Below, piece after piece: positions 27,407 through 38,636 of a stretch of 56,242 nt of DNA. Positions within the stretch are counted from its first letter, which is position 1, and each line of letters begins with the position of its first letter. The stretch comes from Chrysosporum bergii ANA360D (lineage in GTDB: Bacteria > Cyanobacteriota > Cyanobacteriia > Cyanobacteriales > Nostocaceae): assembly GCF_029891735.1 (NCBI RefSeq), contig NZ_JANQDH010000079.1, forward strand, positions 1 through 56,242. The letters are read 5' to 3'. A program made the position numbers and the translations under genes. The notes beneath the pieces are model-generated. The model was given only the letters and a program-made list of their open reading frames with translations, did no database searches and was not told where the DNA came from.

Positions 27407-29113
27407 CTAAAACAAAAAATATCTTTGTGCCATTGGCAAAACAGTTGCAGGTTGACAAATCAGCAATTCACCATCAGCCCTAACTTCATAGGTTTCTGGA
27501 TCTACTTCAATGTGAGGTAGAGCGTCATTTAGCTTCATATCTCCTTTACTTATTTGGCGTGTCCCGGAAACCGCCACAGTAGATTTGCGTAATCCCAACT
27601 GGCGGGGAACTTCCCTTTCTAAAGCGGCTTGAGAAACAAAAGTTAAAGATGTAGCGTGACGCGCCCCGGCAAAACTGCCAAACATGGGTCGGGTATGCAC
27701 AGGTTGAGGTGTGGGAATACTAGCATTACCATCGCCCATCTGTGACCAAGCAATCATGCCACCTTTAATCACAATTTCTGGTTTGACACCAAAAAATGCC
27801 GGTCGCCACAAACATAAATCTGCTAGTTTCCCTTCTTCCACTGAACCCACATATTTAGCAATTCCATGTGTAATAGCTGGGTTAATTGTGTATTTAGCAA
27901 CATATCTTTTTACACGGTTATTATCTGCTAGTTCCTCTCCGGGAAGGCTTCCCCGTTGTACTTTCATTTTATGGGAGGTTTGCCAAGTGCGAATTATCAC
28001 TTCTCCCACTCGCCCCATGGCTTGGGAATCAGAAGCAATCATACTAAATGCCCCTAAGTCGTGCAGAATATCTTCAGCAGCGATGGTTTCTCGACGAATG
28101 CGAGACTCGGCAAAGGCCACATCTTCGGGAATGTTGGCATCCAGGTGATGGCACACCATCAACATATCTAAGTGTTCTTCTAAAGTGTTGATGGTGTAAG
28201 GGCGTGTGGGATTAGTGGAAGATGGTAAAACGTTGCTTTGCCCACAAACTTTGATAATATCTGGTGCGTGTCCACCCCCTGCGCCTTCGGTGTGGTAGGT
28301 GTGGATGGCGCGATGCTTAAAGGCGGCTATGGTATCTTCTACAAATCCGGCTTCGTTTAAGGTGTCAGTATGAATTGCTACTTGGACATCATACTCATCA
28401 GCAACAGTGAGACAAGTATCAATGGTGGCTGGGGTAGTTCCCCAGTCCTCATGTAGCTTCAACCCCATGGCACCGGCTAAGACTTGTTCTACAATTCCTT
28501 TGGGTTGGCTGGTATTACCTTTACCTAAAAAACCTAAGTTAACAGGGAAAGCGTCAGCAGCTTGTAACATCCGGTATAGGTTCCAAGGTCCTGGGGTGCA
28601 GGTGGTGGCGTTTGTGCCGGTGGCAGGTCCAGTACCACCGCCAATCATGGTAGTAATACCGGAGGCGATGGCTACTTCTATTTGTTGGGGGCAAATAAAA
28701 TGAATGTGGCTATCAATACCGCCTGCTGTGAGAATCATGCCTTCCCCGGCTAGGGCTTCTGTACCCGGTCCAATAATAATATCTATATTGTCTTGAATGT
28801 AGGGATTGCCGGCTTTACCGATTTTGAAAATTTTGCCGTCTTTAATGCCTATATCTGCCTTAACAATACCCCACCAGTCTAGTATTAAGGCGTTAGTAAT
28901 TACTAAGTCTACTGCTCCATCGGCGTTGGCAATGGGGGATTGTCCCATTCCATCTCTGATAACTTTACCCCCGCCAAATTTCACTTCGTCGCCATAAGTG
29001 GTGAAGTCTTGTTCAACTTGTATAAATAATTCTGTGTCTGCTAATCGGATGCGATCGCCCACTGTGGGACCGTAGGTTTCTGCGTAGGCTTGACGAGAGA
29101 TTCTGTAAGGCAT
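27407..29113 (-). CDS. ureC: Urease alpha subunit
   Basis: The catalytic subunit hydrolyses urea to ammonia and carbamate at a di-nickel centre. All active-site residues are present at the Klebsiella positions plus two: His136 and His138 (SHIHFI), carbamylated Lys219 (GLKLHEDW), His221, His248 (AIHTD), His274 (TYHTEG), flap Cys321 and His322 (MVCHHLD), and Asp362 ([10 protein letters not shown]). At 568 residues it is full length. It lies 38 bp after ureB and is last in ureD-ureA-(ATPase-DUF4276)-ureB-ureC. A strong terminator follows directly. Confidence 0.99.
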   Translation of the reverse strand: MPYRISRQAYAETYGPTVGDRIRLADTELFIQVEQDFTTYGDEVKFGGGKVIRDGMGQSPIANADGAVDLVITNALILDWWGIVKADIGIKDGKIFKIGKAGNPYIQDNIDIIIGPGTEALAGEGMILTAGGIDSHIHFICPQQIEVAIASGITTMIGGGTGPATGTNATTCTPGPWNLYRMLQAADAFPVNLGFLGKGNTSQPKGIVEQVLAGAMGLKLHEDWGTTPATIDTCLTVADEYDVQVAIHTDTLNEAGFVEDTIAAFKHRAIHTYHTEGAGGGHAPDIIKVCGQSNVLPSSTNPTRPYTINTLEEHLDMLMVCHHLDANIPEDVAFAESRIRRETIAAEDILHDLGAFSMIASDSQAMGRVGEVIIRTWQTSHKMKVQRGSLPGEELADNNRVKRYVAKYTINPAITHGIAKYVGSVEEGKLADLCLWRPAFFGVKPEIVIKGGMIAWSQMGDGNASIPTPQPVHTRPMFGSFAGARHATSLTFVSQAALEREVPRQLGLRKSTVAVSGTRQISKGDMKLNDALPHIEVDPETYEVRADGELLICQPATVLPMAQRYFLF

Positions 29114-29151
29114 GATAGGATTTTTTGGGTTGAGGTTATAATAAGAGGAGT

Positions 29152-29457
29152 TTAGATATGGCCATTAACTTTATTGTTAAAGCCGTAAACTTGCCGACTA
29201 CCAACTAAAGGTACTAAAGTAATTTCTTTTATATCCCCTGGTTCAAACCTCACTGCTGTTCCTGCGGGAATATCAAGGCGCATTCCCCGTGCTTGTTCTC
29301 GAGGAAAACTCAATGCTGCATTCACTTCATAAAAGTGAAAATGTGAACCAACTTGAATGGGGCGATCGCCTGTATTGCCAACTTGTAATTTTATAGTAGG
29401 ACGATTGGCGTTTAACTCTATTTCACCATCTGGCGTGATAATCTGTCCTGGAATCAT
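29152..29457 (-). CDS. ureB: Urease beta subunit
   Basis: The small subunit is part of the (UreABC)3 trimer in the cytoplasm. The start is the ATG at 29457 ([16 protein letters not shown], 101 residues), preceded by AAGGAAAA. The frame runs 28 codons further upstream into the DUF4276 gene, but that part is not UreB. Motifs are [21 protein letters not shown] and [25 protein letters not shown]. The gene sits 27 bp after the DUF4276 stop instead of following ureA, so its transcription depends on reading through the cassette or on an internal promoter. Confidence 0.97.
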   Translation of the reverse strand: MIPGQIITPDGEIELNANRPTIKLQVGNTGDRPIQVGSHFHFYEVNAALSFPREQARGMRLDIPAGTAVRFEPGDIKEITLVPLVGSRQVYGFNNKVNGHI

Positions 29458-29483
29458 AACATAATTTTCCTTATTTACCTGAT

Positions 29484-30149
29484 TTATAAATTTGGCAAAT
29501 TTTGCAAAAATTCTACAAATGGTTTGAAAGCTTGAGGACATAATTCGGCAATATCCTCATATCTAGCACTTTGTAATATGTTTGGTGCATCTACAGTACC
29601 TTTATATTTTTTGCCACATTTCTTAAAAATTTGCTCTACAATTCTTCTCGGTGGCTCATGATGATTTTGTTCTTCAACTGGTCTTGTCCATTTTATGGGT
29701 AAAGGATTAACACTAAGTAGGTTTGTTAATTGTGATTCCGCCGCTAAAATTAATGTTTCCAAATCATGTTTAAAGCAAAAAACTCTAAACCTTTCTCTTA
29801 ACCTAACATCATTTATGTTTTTAGACTTTAATACTTTATCAAACTCATTTAATATCCCATTTTCCATTTCTTGAATTGTTTCATGCTCAAAGCCTTTGTT
29901 CTTGGGATATAAATCCGGCATGACTACCACAATTGAATCTGGCTGATTGCAGATAATGTTGACTGCTTTGGTGGGTGTCTTTGTTAGTAACTCTATTTTA
30001 GCATCTCCTCCTCTCTCATTATTATTTCCCTTAACTGCAAAAAATCTGATGATAATACCCTGTTGAATTTTCTGATCGATTAAAGTTTTTAATAGTGCTT
30101 CCATTGCTAGTTTATCAGATGTGCCTTCTACATAAATTTCAACTTTCAT
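29484..30149 (-). CDS. DUF4276 family protein (TOPRIM-like), second gene of the cassette inside ureABC
   Basis: The 221-residue protein begins [20 protein letters not shown]. The VEG-type N-terminus with Glu8, the strand-plus-acidic motif VVVMPDLYP (Asp79) and the later [11 protein letters not shown] match DUF4276, a family related to TOPRIM nuclease folds. The second TOPRIM acid of the DxD pair is Tyr81 here, so catalysis is uncertain. It overlaps the ATPase gene by 4 bp (ATGA), which is translational coupling. ATPase plus TOPRIM-like pairs occur in PARIS (AriA/AriB, DUF4435) and AbiL. By analogy this could be the toxic nuclease effector of an abortive defence pair; this is inferred. Confidence 0.82.
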   Translation of the reverse strand: MKVEIYVEGTSDKLAMEALLKTLIDQKIQQGIIIRFFAVKGNNNERGGDAKIELLTKTPTKAVNIICNQPDSIVVVMPDLYPKNKGFEHETIQEMENGILNEFDKVLKSKNINDVRLRERFRVFCFKHDLETLILAAESQLTNLLSVNPLPIKWTRPVEEQNHHEPPRRIVEQIFKKCGKKYKGTVDAPNILQSARYEDIAELCPQAFKPFVEFLQNLPNL

Positions 30150-31351
30150 GGTAGCCTCTCTAATTCATCACTACGGTGTAGCTGTTCTATTTCATCTGAA
30201 CCAAAATCATCTAGCATATCAATTAAAACTTGTGAATTTCCAGGTTTAATAAACTTTGCTTCTCCATTTTCTTTTCTAATTACAGCAATTTGAGAAATAT
30301 CGAACTGTGTCAGAAAGTAAGAAGCATGAGTAGCTAAGATAATTTGAGTACGTTCAGAAGCTTTTTCAAATAAAGCTGCAAGAACAGGTAGTGTCCGAGG
30401 ATGTACACCTTGATCTGGTTCATCAATACAAATTAAAGATGGTGGATTTGGCTGTACACAAAGGCAAATCCAACCAATTAAACGCAAAATTCCATCTGAT
30501 AAGTCAGCGAGACTTAAATCTTGATCAATTCCGGATTCCTGCCAAAAAGCTATGACTTCTCCTGGTCCACCACGAGCTTTGACTGTTAAACCTTTAAAAC
30601 CGGGAATTACCGAACGTAAGTGTTGTTGTAGTTGCTCAAACTCTGGTCTATGTTCAGTCATTAAATAATGTATCACTGAACTTAAGTTACCTGCATCTTC
30701 GCGTAATACTGGTTCTTGTTCTAGGGGAACTGATTTACGAATTTTATCATTTGCTATGTTGAAGGAACTATAAAACCTCCAATTACGAATATATTCACGT
30801 AAGTTATATAATGCTTCCAGCGATGGATTGGTCATTGCACTCAGCGTTAGTTGATTATGACGCTTTAAAGCAATATCTTGTTCTATGTCTGGTTCTATTT
30901 TGACTCGTGTAAATCCAGTTTCTCCAGGTTCTCGAATCACACCTTTATTCCCTTGAATATTCATATATATGTATGGATTAGGGTATTGATCACTAAAAGG
31001 TTGAGAAGACTCTACACGCTCATAGGATACTTGAGTTCGACCAACCGGACCCATAAGTTCCCCTAAATATCTCATACCCACAGGATGATCTGTAGCAATT
31101 TCTATATTCCATTGAAACTTTTCCGGACCAGGAATATGAAAAATCTGTTGACCAATAGAACCAGTAACTATTTCAGGTGGTATATCTTGATAAAGACTAT
31201 CTCGTAAAAATTTGAGGAATTCAAACAAACTTGATTTTCCAGCACCATTAGCGCCAACAATAATTTCTAGAGGTTGTAATGGCGCTGTAAAATCTCTAAA
31301 AGGTCGATAACCTTGAATATTTACCTCAGTCAATCTATATGACGATAGCAT
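30146..31351 (-). CDS. AAA family ATPase (RecF/OLD-like, AAA_21), first gene of the cassette inside ureABC
   Basis: This is a 401-residue ABC-type ATPase of the SMC/RecF/OLD kind. Walker A GANGAGKS is at 33-40, the signature-like LSDG at 284-287, Walker B LICIDEPDQG at 306-315 and the switch His in ILATHASYF at 338-346. The middle region (~60-270) is the specificity arm, with no TOPRIM domain in the same chain; that role would fall to the DUF4276 partner. Strong GGAGGG lies five bases before the ATG, better than neighbouring urease genes. It starts 54 bp after ureA on the same strand. The sequence looks more AT-rich than ureC, suggesting acquisition, but no flanking repeats were seen. Confidence 0.88.
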   Translation of the reverse strand: MLSSYRLTEVNIQGYRPFRDFTAPLQPLEIIVGANGAGKSSLFEFLKFLRDSLYQDIPPEIVTGSIGQQIFHIPGPEKFQWNIEIATDHPVGMRYLGELMGPVGRTQVSYERVESSQPFSDQYPNPYIYMNIQGNKGVIREPGETGFTRVKIEPDIEQDIALKRHNQLTLSAMTNPSLEALYNLREYIRNWRFYSSFNIANDKIRKSVPLEQEPVLREDAGNLSSVIHYLMTEHRPEFEQLQQHLRSVIPGFKGLTVKARGGPGEVIAFWQESGIDQDLSLADLSDGILRLIGWICLCVQPNPPSLICIDEPDQGVHPRTLPVLAALFEKASERTQIILATHASYFLTQFDISQIAVIRKENGEAKFIKPGNSQVLIDMLDDFGSDEIEQLHRSDELERLP

Positions 31352-31405
31352 TTTTTCCCTCCATTTGACTGACCTTCTCTTTCTTCTATATTAAGTTGTG
31401 TTTTC

Positions 31406-31708
31406 CTAACGAATAGGATTATGCACAGTTACCAGTTTTGTACCATCAGGAAAAGTTGCTTCTACCTGGACCTCATGGACCATTTCTGGTATACCAGGCA
31501 TCACATCATCTCTTGTTAACAAGGTTGTGCCATAACTCATCAAATCTGCCACTGTTTGCCCATCTCTTGCACCTTCCAAAATAGCTGCGGAAATATAGGC
31601 GACAGCTTCGGGATAGTTTAACTTCAGACCCCTATTTTTACGTCTTTCCGCCAACAAAGCAGCAGTAAAAATCAATAACTTATCTTTTTCCTGTGGTGTC
31701 AGTTGCAT
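31406..31708 (-). CDS. ureA: Urease gamma subunit
   Basis: This is the smallest urease subunit, 100 residues. The start is the ATG at 31708 ([23 protein letters not shown]) with GAGGAG seven bases upstream. The open frame reaches 31774 and overlaps ureD, but that extension is not family sequence. [20 protein letters not shown] and [26 protein letters not shown] are diagnostic. It lies 34 bp after ureD. The next gene is normally ureB; here the ATPase-DUF4276 cassette intervenes. Confidence 0.97.
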   Translation of the reverse strand: MQLTPQEKDKLLIFTAALLAERRKNRGLKLNYPEAVAYISAAILEGARDGQTVADLMSYGTTLLTRDDVMPGIPEMVHEVQVEATFPDGTKLVTVHNPIR

Positions 31709-31742
31709 TTTTTGCTCCTCTGTTTTCTCTGCGCCGGTTAGC

Positions 31743-32582
31743 TTAAACCTGCCATACTCTGGGGATACAGCCACTACGATGTAAAAAAGATCCTCGCAGC
31801 AACTCCCACACAGTTATAAACCAGTTTCTCACCTCAGATGTAGAAGAACCACGATATCGACACAAAAATCCATTTTGTAACCGAGTAACCCCAACTTCTC
31901 CAGAACCATGCCATAAGTTTCGGGCTTTGTCCAAAATTTCCCTAGAAACTGGACTTCCCACCCACACCAGACTACCTGCTATTGGTTGTCCAGCCAAACC
32001 ATGAGGACTGTGGAACACTTCCTGGTTACCCGGTAACCATTGGCGATCAATCCACAAGGGAACGCCTTGCTGCCAAATTTCCGTGTGCGATCGCCATTCT
32101 CCTTGTAAAAATTTTTCTCCTCTGGCAGTGCGACCAAATCGGGTAATTTCCCAACTTAACCAACTGGCTCCGGGTGCTAATTCTACCAGCAAATCTTGGC
32201 GATAAACTGCCCCATTAAACAAAATTGTTTCTTGGGGTAGCCACTCTAAACAACCACCAGTATCAATTTTAATCTCAATATTTTGCCTGGCTTGTAATCC
32301 ATTGCTGCGGTATATTTTACTGGCTGCGGCTGTGGTAATTAAAGCCTGTGCATTGTTTTGCAAGTGGAGGTGATAAGACAGGCGATCGCCTCCCACTACT
32401 CCCCCGGCAGTATGTAATATCACACTATGACAAATTTTTTCACCCTCTGGATAAAAAGGCCGTTGTACTTTCAGGGGTGCTTGATGGTGACTGTGAATTA
32501 ACTCTGTACTCTTGAGTCCATGGGCATAAACTAAATTTAGTTTGCCATGCCAAGTTTTATCTATTGGACTGTTGACAATCAT
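31743..32582 (-). CDS. ureD: Urease accessory protein UreD (UreH)
   Basis: UreD binds apo-urease and forms the nickel tunnel with UreF and UreG. The start is the ATG at 32582 ([20 protein letters not shown], 279 residues) with AAGGA eight bases upstream; the frame extends to 32645 without support. Motifs are [37 protein letters not shown] (seen as [10 protein letters not shown] and [12 protein letters not shown]) and [12 protein letters not shown]. It heads the operon, 160 bp downstream of groEL. A 13-bp palindrome (CGATAA-G-TTATCG, 32611-32623) lies 29 bp before its start. Confidence 0.95.
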   Translation of the reverse strand: MIVNSPIDKTWHGKLNLVYAHGLKSTELIHSHHQAPLKVQRPFYPEGEKICHSVILHTAGGVVGGDRLSYHLHLQNNAQALITTAAASKIYRSNGLQARQNIEIKIDTGGCLEWLPQETILFNGAVYRQDLLVELAPGASWLSWEITRFGRTARGEKFLQGEWRSHTEIWQQGVPLWIDRQWLPGNQEVFHSPHGLAGQPIAGSLVWVGSPVSREILDKARNLWHGSGEVGVTRLQNGFLCRYRGSSTSEVRNWFITVWELLRGSFLHRSGCIPRVWQV

Positions 32583-32610
32583 TACAAATGTCCTTGAACA
32601 CAATTGATAG

Positions 32611-32623
32611 CGATAAGTTATCG
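32611..32623. promoter_or_regulatory. Palindrome upstream of ureD, possible operator
   Basis: CGATAA-G-TTATCG is a perfect dyad 29 bp upstream of the ureD start, within the only sizeable gap before the operon. It does not match NtcA (GTA-N8-TAC) or NikR patterns. Chance occurrence is plausible. Confidence 0.25.
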
Positions 32624-32684
32624 TAATACATTGTTGATTTGCCACCTTAAAAAATTTTGCTACTTCTAAAAAGTCTCCATACAG

Positions 32685-32721
32685 AAAACAGCCGCCTCCA
32701 CGAGAGAAGCAGCTGTTTTTT
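32685..32721 (-). terminator. Terminator of groESL
   Basis: Arms AAAACAGC (32685-32692) and GCTGTTTT (32712-32719), with further GC pairing inside, are followed on either strand by T or A runs. It lies 22 bp after the groEL stop and separates groESL from ureD. Confidence 0.8.
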
Positions 32722-32742
32722 AACTTATGTGACTACAGAATA

Positions 32743-34404
<1,662 letters not shown>

Positions 34405-34461
34405 TCAAAGAATTTGGATTTTAGAATTGGGGGGTTAGGCTTTAGGCTTCCCCATGGTTGT

Positions 34462-34489
34462 GTACAGACACGAGCAATCGCGTCTCTAC
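34462..34489. repeat. 28-bp palindromic repeat, copy 3
   Basis: The right arm CGCGTCTCTAC is intact and the left arm is degenerate (GTACAGACACG). It has the same 28-bp length as copies 1 and 2. It lies in the groES-groEL spacer and so would be transcribed. Confidence 0.5.
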
Positions 34490-34499
34490 CCATTGCCCA

Positions 34500-34811
34500 T
34501 TAGCTGACAACTGCTAAAATGTCCTTTTCAGACAGCAGTACATATTCTTCTGTGCCCAGCTTGATGTCAGTGCCAGCGTACTTAGAGTACAGCACCTTAT
34601 CGCCGACCTTAATGTCTAACTCTTGACGGCTACCGTCATCATTACGCTTGCCAGGTCCAAGTGCGACAACTTCGCCTACTTGGGGTTTTTCCTGAGCATT
34701 GTCAGGTAGGAACAATCCACCTGCGGTTTTTTCTTCCGGGGCGCTCACTTTTACGAAAACGCGATCGCCTAGGGGTTTTACTGTAGAAACGCTTAAAGTT
34801 ACAGCTGCCAT
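34500..34811 (-). CDS. groS: 10 kDa chaperonin GroES
   Basis: GroES is the heptameric lid of GroEL. At 103 residues it carries the mobile-loop region ([23 protein letters not shown]) and the signature [12 protein letters not shown]. It precedes groEL on the same transcript. A CIRCE element sits 17 bp upstream of the start, so heat-shock control by HrcA is expected from established knowledge of this operator. Confidence 0.98.
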   Translation of the reverse strand: MAAVTLSVSTVKPLGDRVFVKVSAPEEKTAGGLFLPDNAQEKPQVGEVVALGPGKRNDDGSRQELDIKVGDKVLYSKYAGTDIKLGTEEYVLLSEKDILAVVS

Positions 34812-34827
34812 GTTTATTTCTCCAGAG

Positions 34828-34854
34828 TTAGCACTCTCAACTCCTGAGTGCTAA
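34828..34854 (-). promoter_or_regulatory. CIRCE operator (HrcA binding site) of groESL
   Basis: TTAGCACTC-N9-GAGTGCTAA is a perfect match to the CIRCE consensus, placed between the groES start and its promoter. HrcA represses groESL through CIRCE at normal temperature. Confidence 0.97.
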
Positions 34855-35704
34855 TGTACCCAAAAGCAGCATACAATGGCAATAATTAGTTGAGTACGGG
34901 TTCCCGCACAAGACTAGGGCTGAATTACCTAAGTACAAATACTCGATTATTTGAATAGGTCAGATTTTGGTCAATCAGTGACGAATATTCTGATATGGCT
35001 AAATTTATGTGCCGAGGCGGAAAGCTGATAAATTCTGTACAAAACAAGTTAGTCTGGTGTTTGGGGGATGACAAAAACAAGGCCAATTCAAGAGCTAACA
35101 CTTGAACAGCCTCAAAACCATTTCCCATTTGTCTGCTTCAAACTCCAGTTAACTGCTTGCGAGTTTTTTGTTCTAGACCGATAATGGTATTCTACCCAGA
35201 TGGTGCCTGGTGTTGCCCAGCAAAACCAGAAGTTATTGAGCAAATCATCCCAAAACACTTGATAGGCATAATGGTGGTGGAAGAATGTGCATTTTTAACC
35301 CATCTTTTGCCGATGATTCCCCTACTTGCTTGTAAGTACTTTGATAGAGGGTAGACATCCGCAGGATATGGTAAAGCAGTAAGGCTATGAGAGCGCGGGT
35401 TGTTTTGAAGTTAGGGTGATCTTGAGCCAACACTTACCTGGTGAATGGGAAGGATAATGATTTAATCAGTGTTTTTTTCACCCGCGACCTTCAAAGCGAT
35501 CTATAATAACGCATTATCAATACTACTGCTCTACGTATCCTCACCGGAAGTTTGCCCATGAGCTAGTCGTCTCCACCAAAAGTGTCACCACTGACTGTGA
35601 TCACTACTGTTGAGACATCGAGACAGCAAAGGCAAGTTAAGTAGACAGAAAGGACAGACAACATCTCAATGATCCACCACAAAGGATAACCACTTAAAAC
35701 CTTG
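34855..35704. other. Long gene-poor region upstream of groES and the response regulator
   Basis: This is about 850 bp divergent between groES and the response regulator. Only short frames of 60-70 codons exist (35157-35354 plus, 34925-35128 minus, 35245-35433 minus), and none has a family signature or ribosome binding site. It may be a long regulatory region or decayed coding sequence. Confidence 0.45.
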
Positions 35705-35749
35705 ATGGAACGAAGCGCGACAAGTGCCACTGCTATGAAAGAGCCCAGC

Positions 35750-36382
35750 ATGAAAGATCACAAAAGACTTCTACTAATTGATGACGACCCTAACCTCATC
35801 TTGCTGGTGAAGGATTACCTGGAATTCAGAGGCTATGAAGTCAACACTGCCGAAAACGGACGAGAAGCTCTGGAAATGCTTGAACAAGAGATTCCAGATA
35901 TGATCATCTGTGACGTTATGATGCCGGAAATGGACGGATATACTTTTGTAGAACAAATCCGACAAATTGAACGCACCGCTTGGATTCCGGTACTTTTCCT
36001 CTCCGCCAAGGGACAAAGTGCAGATCGAGTTAAAGGTCTGAATAAAGGCGCTGACGTATATATGGTCAAGCCCTTTGAACCAGAAGAACTGGTAGCACAA
36101 GTAGAATCTTCACTGAAGCAAACTACCCGTTGGAAAGAGCATCAAGCTAAAGGAGGAGAAAACGGTTCCCGCATTCAGGTTCCTTTCGATGTACAGTTGA
36201 CCCCCACGGAACTGAAAGTAGTACAGTTTGTTGCTAGGGGTTTAGCTAATCGAGAAATTGCTGAAGAATTAAATGTTAGTCAGCGTACAGTTGAAAGCCA
36301 TGTGTCCAATATGTTGGGCAAAACAAATCTCCACAACCGCACTGAACTAGCGCGTTGGGCGATTGAAAATCAAATGGCTTAA
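35750..36382 (+). CDS. Response regulator with LuxR-type HTH (NarL family, Ycf29-like)
   Basis: The receiver domain (MKDHKRLLLIDDDPNLILLVKDYLEFRGYEV) has the acidic pocket DDD, phospho-acceptor Asp55 in ICDVMMPEMDG and Lys in YMVKPFEPEEL. The C-terminal LuxR/NarL helix-turn-helix reads LTPTELKVVQFVARGLANREIAEELNVSQRTVESHVSNM. It resembles Ycf29-type regulators conserved in cyanobacteria and red-algal plastids; targets are unknown. The start is uncertain. The ATG at 35750 has AAAGAG six bases upstream, with longer in-frame options at 35735 and 35705. No histidine kinase is adjacent. Confidence 0.92.
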   Translation: MKDHKRLLLIDDDPNLILLVKDYLEFRGYEVNTAENGREALEMLEQEIPDMIICDVMMPEMDGYTFVEQIRQIERTAWIPVLFLSAKGQSADRVKGLNKGADVYMVKPFEPEELVAQVESSLKQTTRWKEHQAKGGENGSRIQVPFDVQLTPTELKVVQFVARGLANREIAEELNVSQRTVESHVSNMLGKTNLHNRTELARWAIENQMA

Positions 36383-36405
36383 ACCTGCTGCTGATTTGTC
36401 AAGTT

Positions 36406-36443
36406 TTGAGTTTTGAGCTATTCTGTCCTAACTCAAAACTCAA
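36406..36443 (+). repeat. Inverted repeat (12-bp perfect arms) after the response regulator
   Basis: This stable stem-loop begins 24 bp past the response-regulator stop. It may act as a 3' stabiliser or a weak terminator. Confidence 0.6.
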
Positions 36444-36486
36444 GCTGGTGATGATATTTTGACTTCAGATGGAAAACTAATAGATT

Positions 36487-36538
36487 ATGAATTGTGAAGC
36501 TAAATTTAGATTTTTTTAATTCAAACTTCACAATTCAT
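36487..36538. repeat. Inverted repeat (13-bp perfect arms, extendable)
   Basis: Arms at 36487-36499 and 36526-36538. Pairing continues outward with G-T wobbles for about six more bases. The loop contains T7. It resembles the palindromic spacer elements common in Nostocales. Confidence 0.55.
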
Positions 36539-36723
36539 AGTTTATGATACATTCCTTTTCTGCTATCTTCCAACCCGGATATCACCTAAAAATATGACTA
36601 CATTCCCCACCTAAATTTTAGGCTTCCGTAAATGAAATTAACTCAATGGGTCTTCAGTGGAAAGTTGGTATTAAGCCCCACATGAATTACATGAGCAGGA
36701 ATACAGATCAAAATAATACACTA

Positions 36724-38112
36724 CTAAAACTCGGCGTTTTGTGGTGTGCGGGGGAACGGGATCACATCGCGGATATTTCCCATCCCGGTCATAAATTGGA
36801 CTAGTCTTTCAAAGCCTAAACCAAAACCAGCATGGGGAACCGTACCATAACGGCGTAAGTCAACATACCACCATAAATCTTTTGGTTCCATTCCTTGGGC
36901 TAAAATACGGCGTTCTAAAACTTCTAGGCGTTCTTCTCTTTGGGAACCACCAATAATTTCGCCAATTTTAGGCACAAGAATATCCATGGCGCGAACAGTT
37001 TGTTCGTCTTCATTTAAGCGCATATAAAAGGCTTTGATTTGCGCGGGATAGTCTGTGACAATTACGGGTTTTTTAAACAGGTTTTCTGCTAGATAACGTT
37101 CATGTTCGGATTGTAAATCTAACCCCCAACTAACTGGGTATTCAAATTTAACGTCGGCTTTTTCTAATAATTTGATGGCTTCTGTGTAAGTCAAGCGTTC
37201 AAATTGATTATTAATAATATTCTCGGCTGTTGCCAATACAGTATTATCAATACGGAGGTTAAAAAATTCCATGTCTTCTGGGCATTTTTCTAACACATTT
37301 TTAAATATATGTTTGAGAAATGCTTCGGCTAAATCCATATTACCGTTTAGGTCACAAAATGCCATTTCTGGCTCCACCATCCAAAATTCCGCCAGGTGGC
37401 GGGAGGTGTTAGAATTTTCTGCACGGAAGGTAGGACCAAAGGTGTAGACGTTAGAAAATGCCATGGCCATGACTTCTGCTTCTAACTGACCGCTAACTGT
37501 TAAGTATGTAGGTTTACCAAAAAAATCTTGGCTGTAATCCACAGGTTGATTTTCTGTGCGGGGAATGTTTTTTAGGTCGAGACTGGTAACGCTGAATAAT
37601 TCGCCCGCGCCTTCGCAGTCGTTAGCTGTGATTACAGGTGTATGTACCCACAAAAAGCCCCTTTCTTGGAAAAATTCGTGAACGGCGGTGGAACAAGCGT
37701 TTCTCACCCGGAAGACCGCACTCAAAGAATTAGTCCGCGATCGCAAATGTCCTATTGTGCGTAAAAATTCAAAGGAGTGGCGTTTCTTTTGTAGAGGATA
37801 GGTTTCGGGATCGGCTTCACCGTAGACTTTCACTGCTTCGGCTTTTAATTCAATGCGCTGTCCTTTACCTTGAGAAGCCACTAATACCCCTGTCACTTCC
37901 ACAGATGCCCCTGTATTCAGCTTTTTAATGGTTTCTTCGTAGTCTGGCAAATCTTGATTGATCACGACTTGCAAATTAGCTAATGATGAGCCGTCATTGA
38001 CTTCTATAAAAGCAAAGCCTTTTAAATCGCGTTTCGTTCTCACCCAGCCTTGAACTACAAGAGAATCATCAGGTTGACCACTCCGCAATACTTCTGCAAT
38101 TCGTCGATTCAT
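36724..38112 (-). CDS. asnS: Asparaginyl-tRNA synthetase
   Basis: Class IIb aminoacyl-tRNA synthetase that charges tRNA-Asn. The N-terminal OB fold ([25 protein letters not shown]) binds the anticodon. The catalytic domain shows motif 2 ([22 protein letters not shown]) and motif 3 near the end ([27 protein letters not shown]), which identify the Asn enzyme. I start at the ATG at 38112 ([12 protein letters not shown], 462 residues); a TTG at 38136 opens the frame but adds unconserved residues. It is a single gene. Confidence 0.97.
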   Translation of the reverse strand: MNRRIAEVLRSGQPDDSLVVQGWVRTKRDLKGFAFIEVNDGSSLANLQVVINQDLPDYEETIKKLNTGASVEVTGVLVASQGKGQRIELKAEAVKVYGEADPETYPLQKKRHSFEFLRTIGHLRSRTNSLSAVFRVRNACSTAVHEFFQERGFLWVHTPVITANDCEGAGELFSVTSLDLKNIPRTENQPVDYSQDFFGKPTYLTVSGQLEAEVMAMAFSNVYTFGPTFRAENSNTSRHLAEFWMVEPEMAFCDLNGNMDLAEAFLKHIFKNVLEKCPEDMEFFNLRIDNTVLATAENIINNQFERLTYTEAIKLLEKADVKFEYPVSWGLDLQSEHERYLAENLFKKPVIVTDYPAQIKAFYMRLNEDEQTVRAMDILVPKIGEIIGGSQREERLEVLERRILAQGMEPKDLWWYVDLRRYGTVPHAGFGLGFERLVQFMTGMGNIRDVIPFPRTPQNAEF

Positions 38113-38200
38113 ACTATATAACTTTTCTTTTGTCAACTTAGATCACACAGATATTAAGCAATATTAACATTTAATTTCAGCCCACAGGCAAGATATGATA

Positions 38201-38563
38201 TCACCCACTACAAGACTTTAAGATCCAGCCTATGATAACGCCCAATCCACCAAAGCGGACAGCTTGCCAGAAAGGTTGTTTCAGACTACGCCAGGAAAAT
38301 AACTGGCTTTCTAAATTAATTTCTAAAGCTTCCAACTGCTGTTTAATTTGCTGCAATTCCGCCTTGATTTCTGGTGTCTGGTGTTGATTTTGTTGTAATT
38401 CCTGGCGACGCTGTTGCCATTGTGCCTTTTTCTGTCCATCGCTTTGCACCTGATTGTAACGTTTTTTCAAGTAGACCAGCGATCGCTCTAGTTCCTCTAG
38501 TTCTTGGTCAAAATCCGGTTCTTGACTTTCCTCTGATGGCTGTGATTGTTGACGCGGATTCAT
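38201..38563 (-). CDS. Small coiled-coil protein with C-terminal membrane segment, unknown
   Basis: The 120-residue protein has a Gln/Glu-rich start, then heptad-like coiled coil (residues ~20-85: DQELEELERSLVYLKKRYNQV; QQIKQQLEALEINLESQL). It ends in a short hydrophobic stretch (FWQAVRFGGLGVIIGWIL) that could anchor it in a membrane. I do not recognise a named family, but similar proteins occur in filamentous cyanobacteria. It lies 88 bp upstream of asnS on the same strand and is divergent from the gene at 38637. Confidence 0.7.
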   Translation of the reverse strand: MNPRQQSQPSEESQEPDFDQELEELERSLVYLKKRYNQVQSDGQKKAQWQQRRQELQQNQHQTPEIKAELQQIKQQLEALEINLESQLFSWRSLKQPFWQAVRFGGLGVIIGWILKSCSG

Positions 38564-38636
38564 TTTCAGGTAGTAAACTATGATTAAATATTAGGCAATA
38601 CCGAAAATTTTAACTGCTAACTCAGCATTTGGGATC

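Larger units (their letters stand above)
36383..36723. other. Converging intergenic region with two hairpins
   Basis: This is 341 bp between the response regulator and asnS, which converge. Hairpin 1 has perfect 12-bp arms TTGAGTTTTGAG / CTCAAAACTCAA (36406-36417, 36432-36443). Hairpin 2 has perfect 13-bp arms ATGAATTGTGAAG / CTTCACAATTCAT (36487-36499, 36526-36538). Neither has a classical T-tract. No gene is seen. Confidence 0.6.

Noticed and set aside
35157-35354. Possible transposase fragment (PEVIEQIIPKH resembles an IS66-type motif)
   Set aside because: The similarity is a few residues only. No other transposase motif or terminal repeat was seen in the surrounding 0.9 kb.
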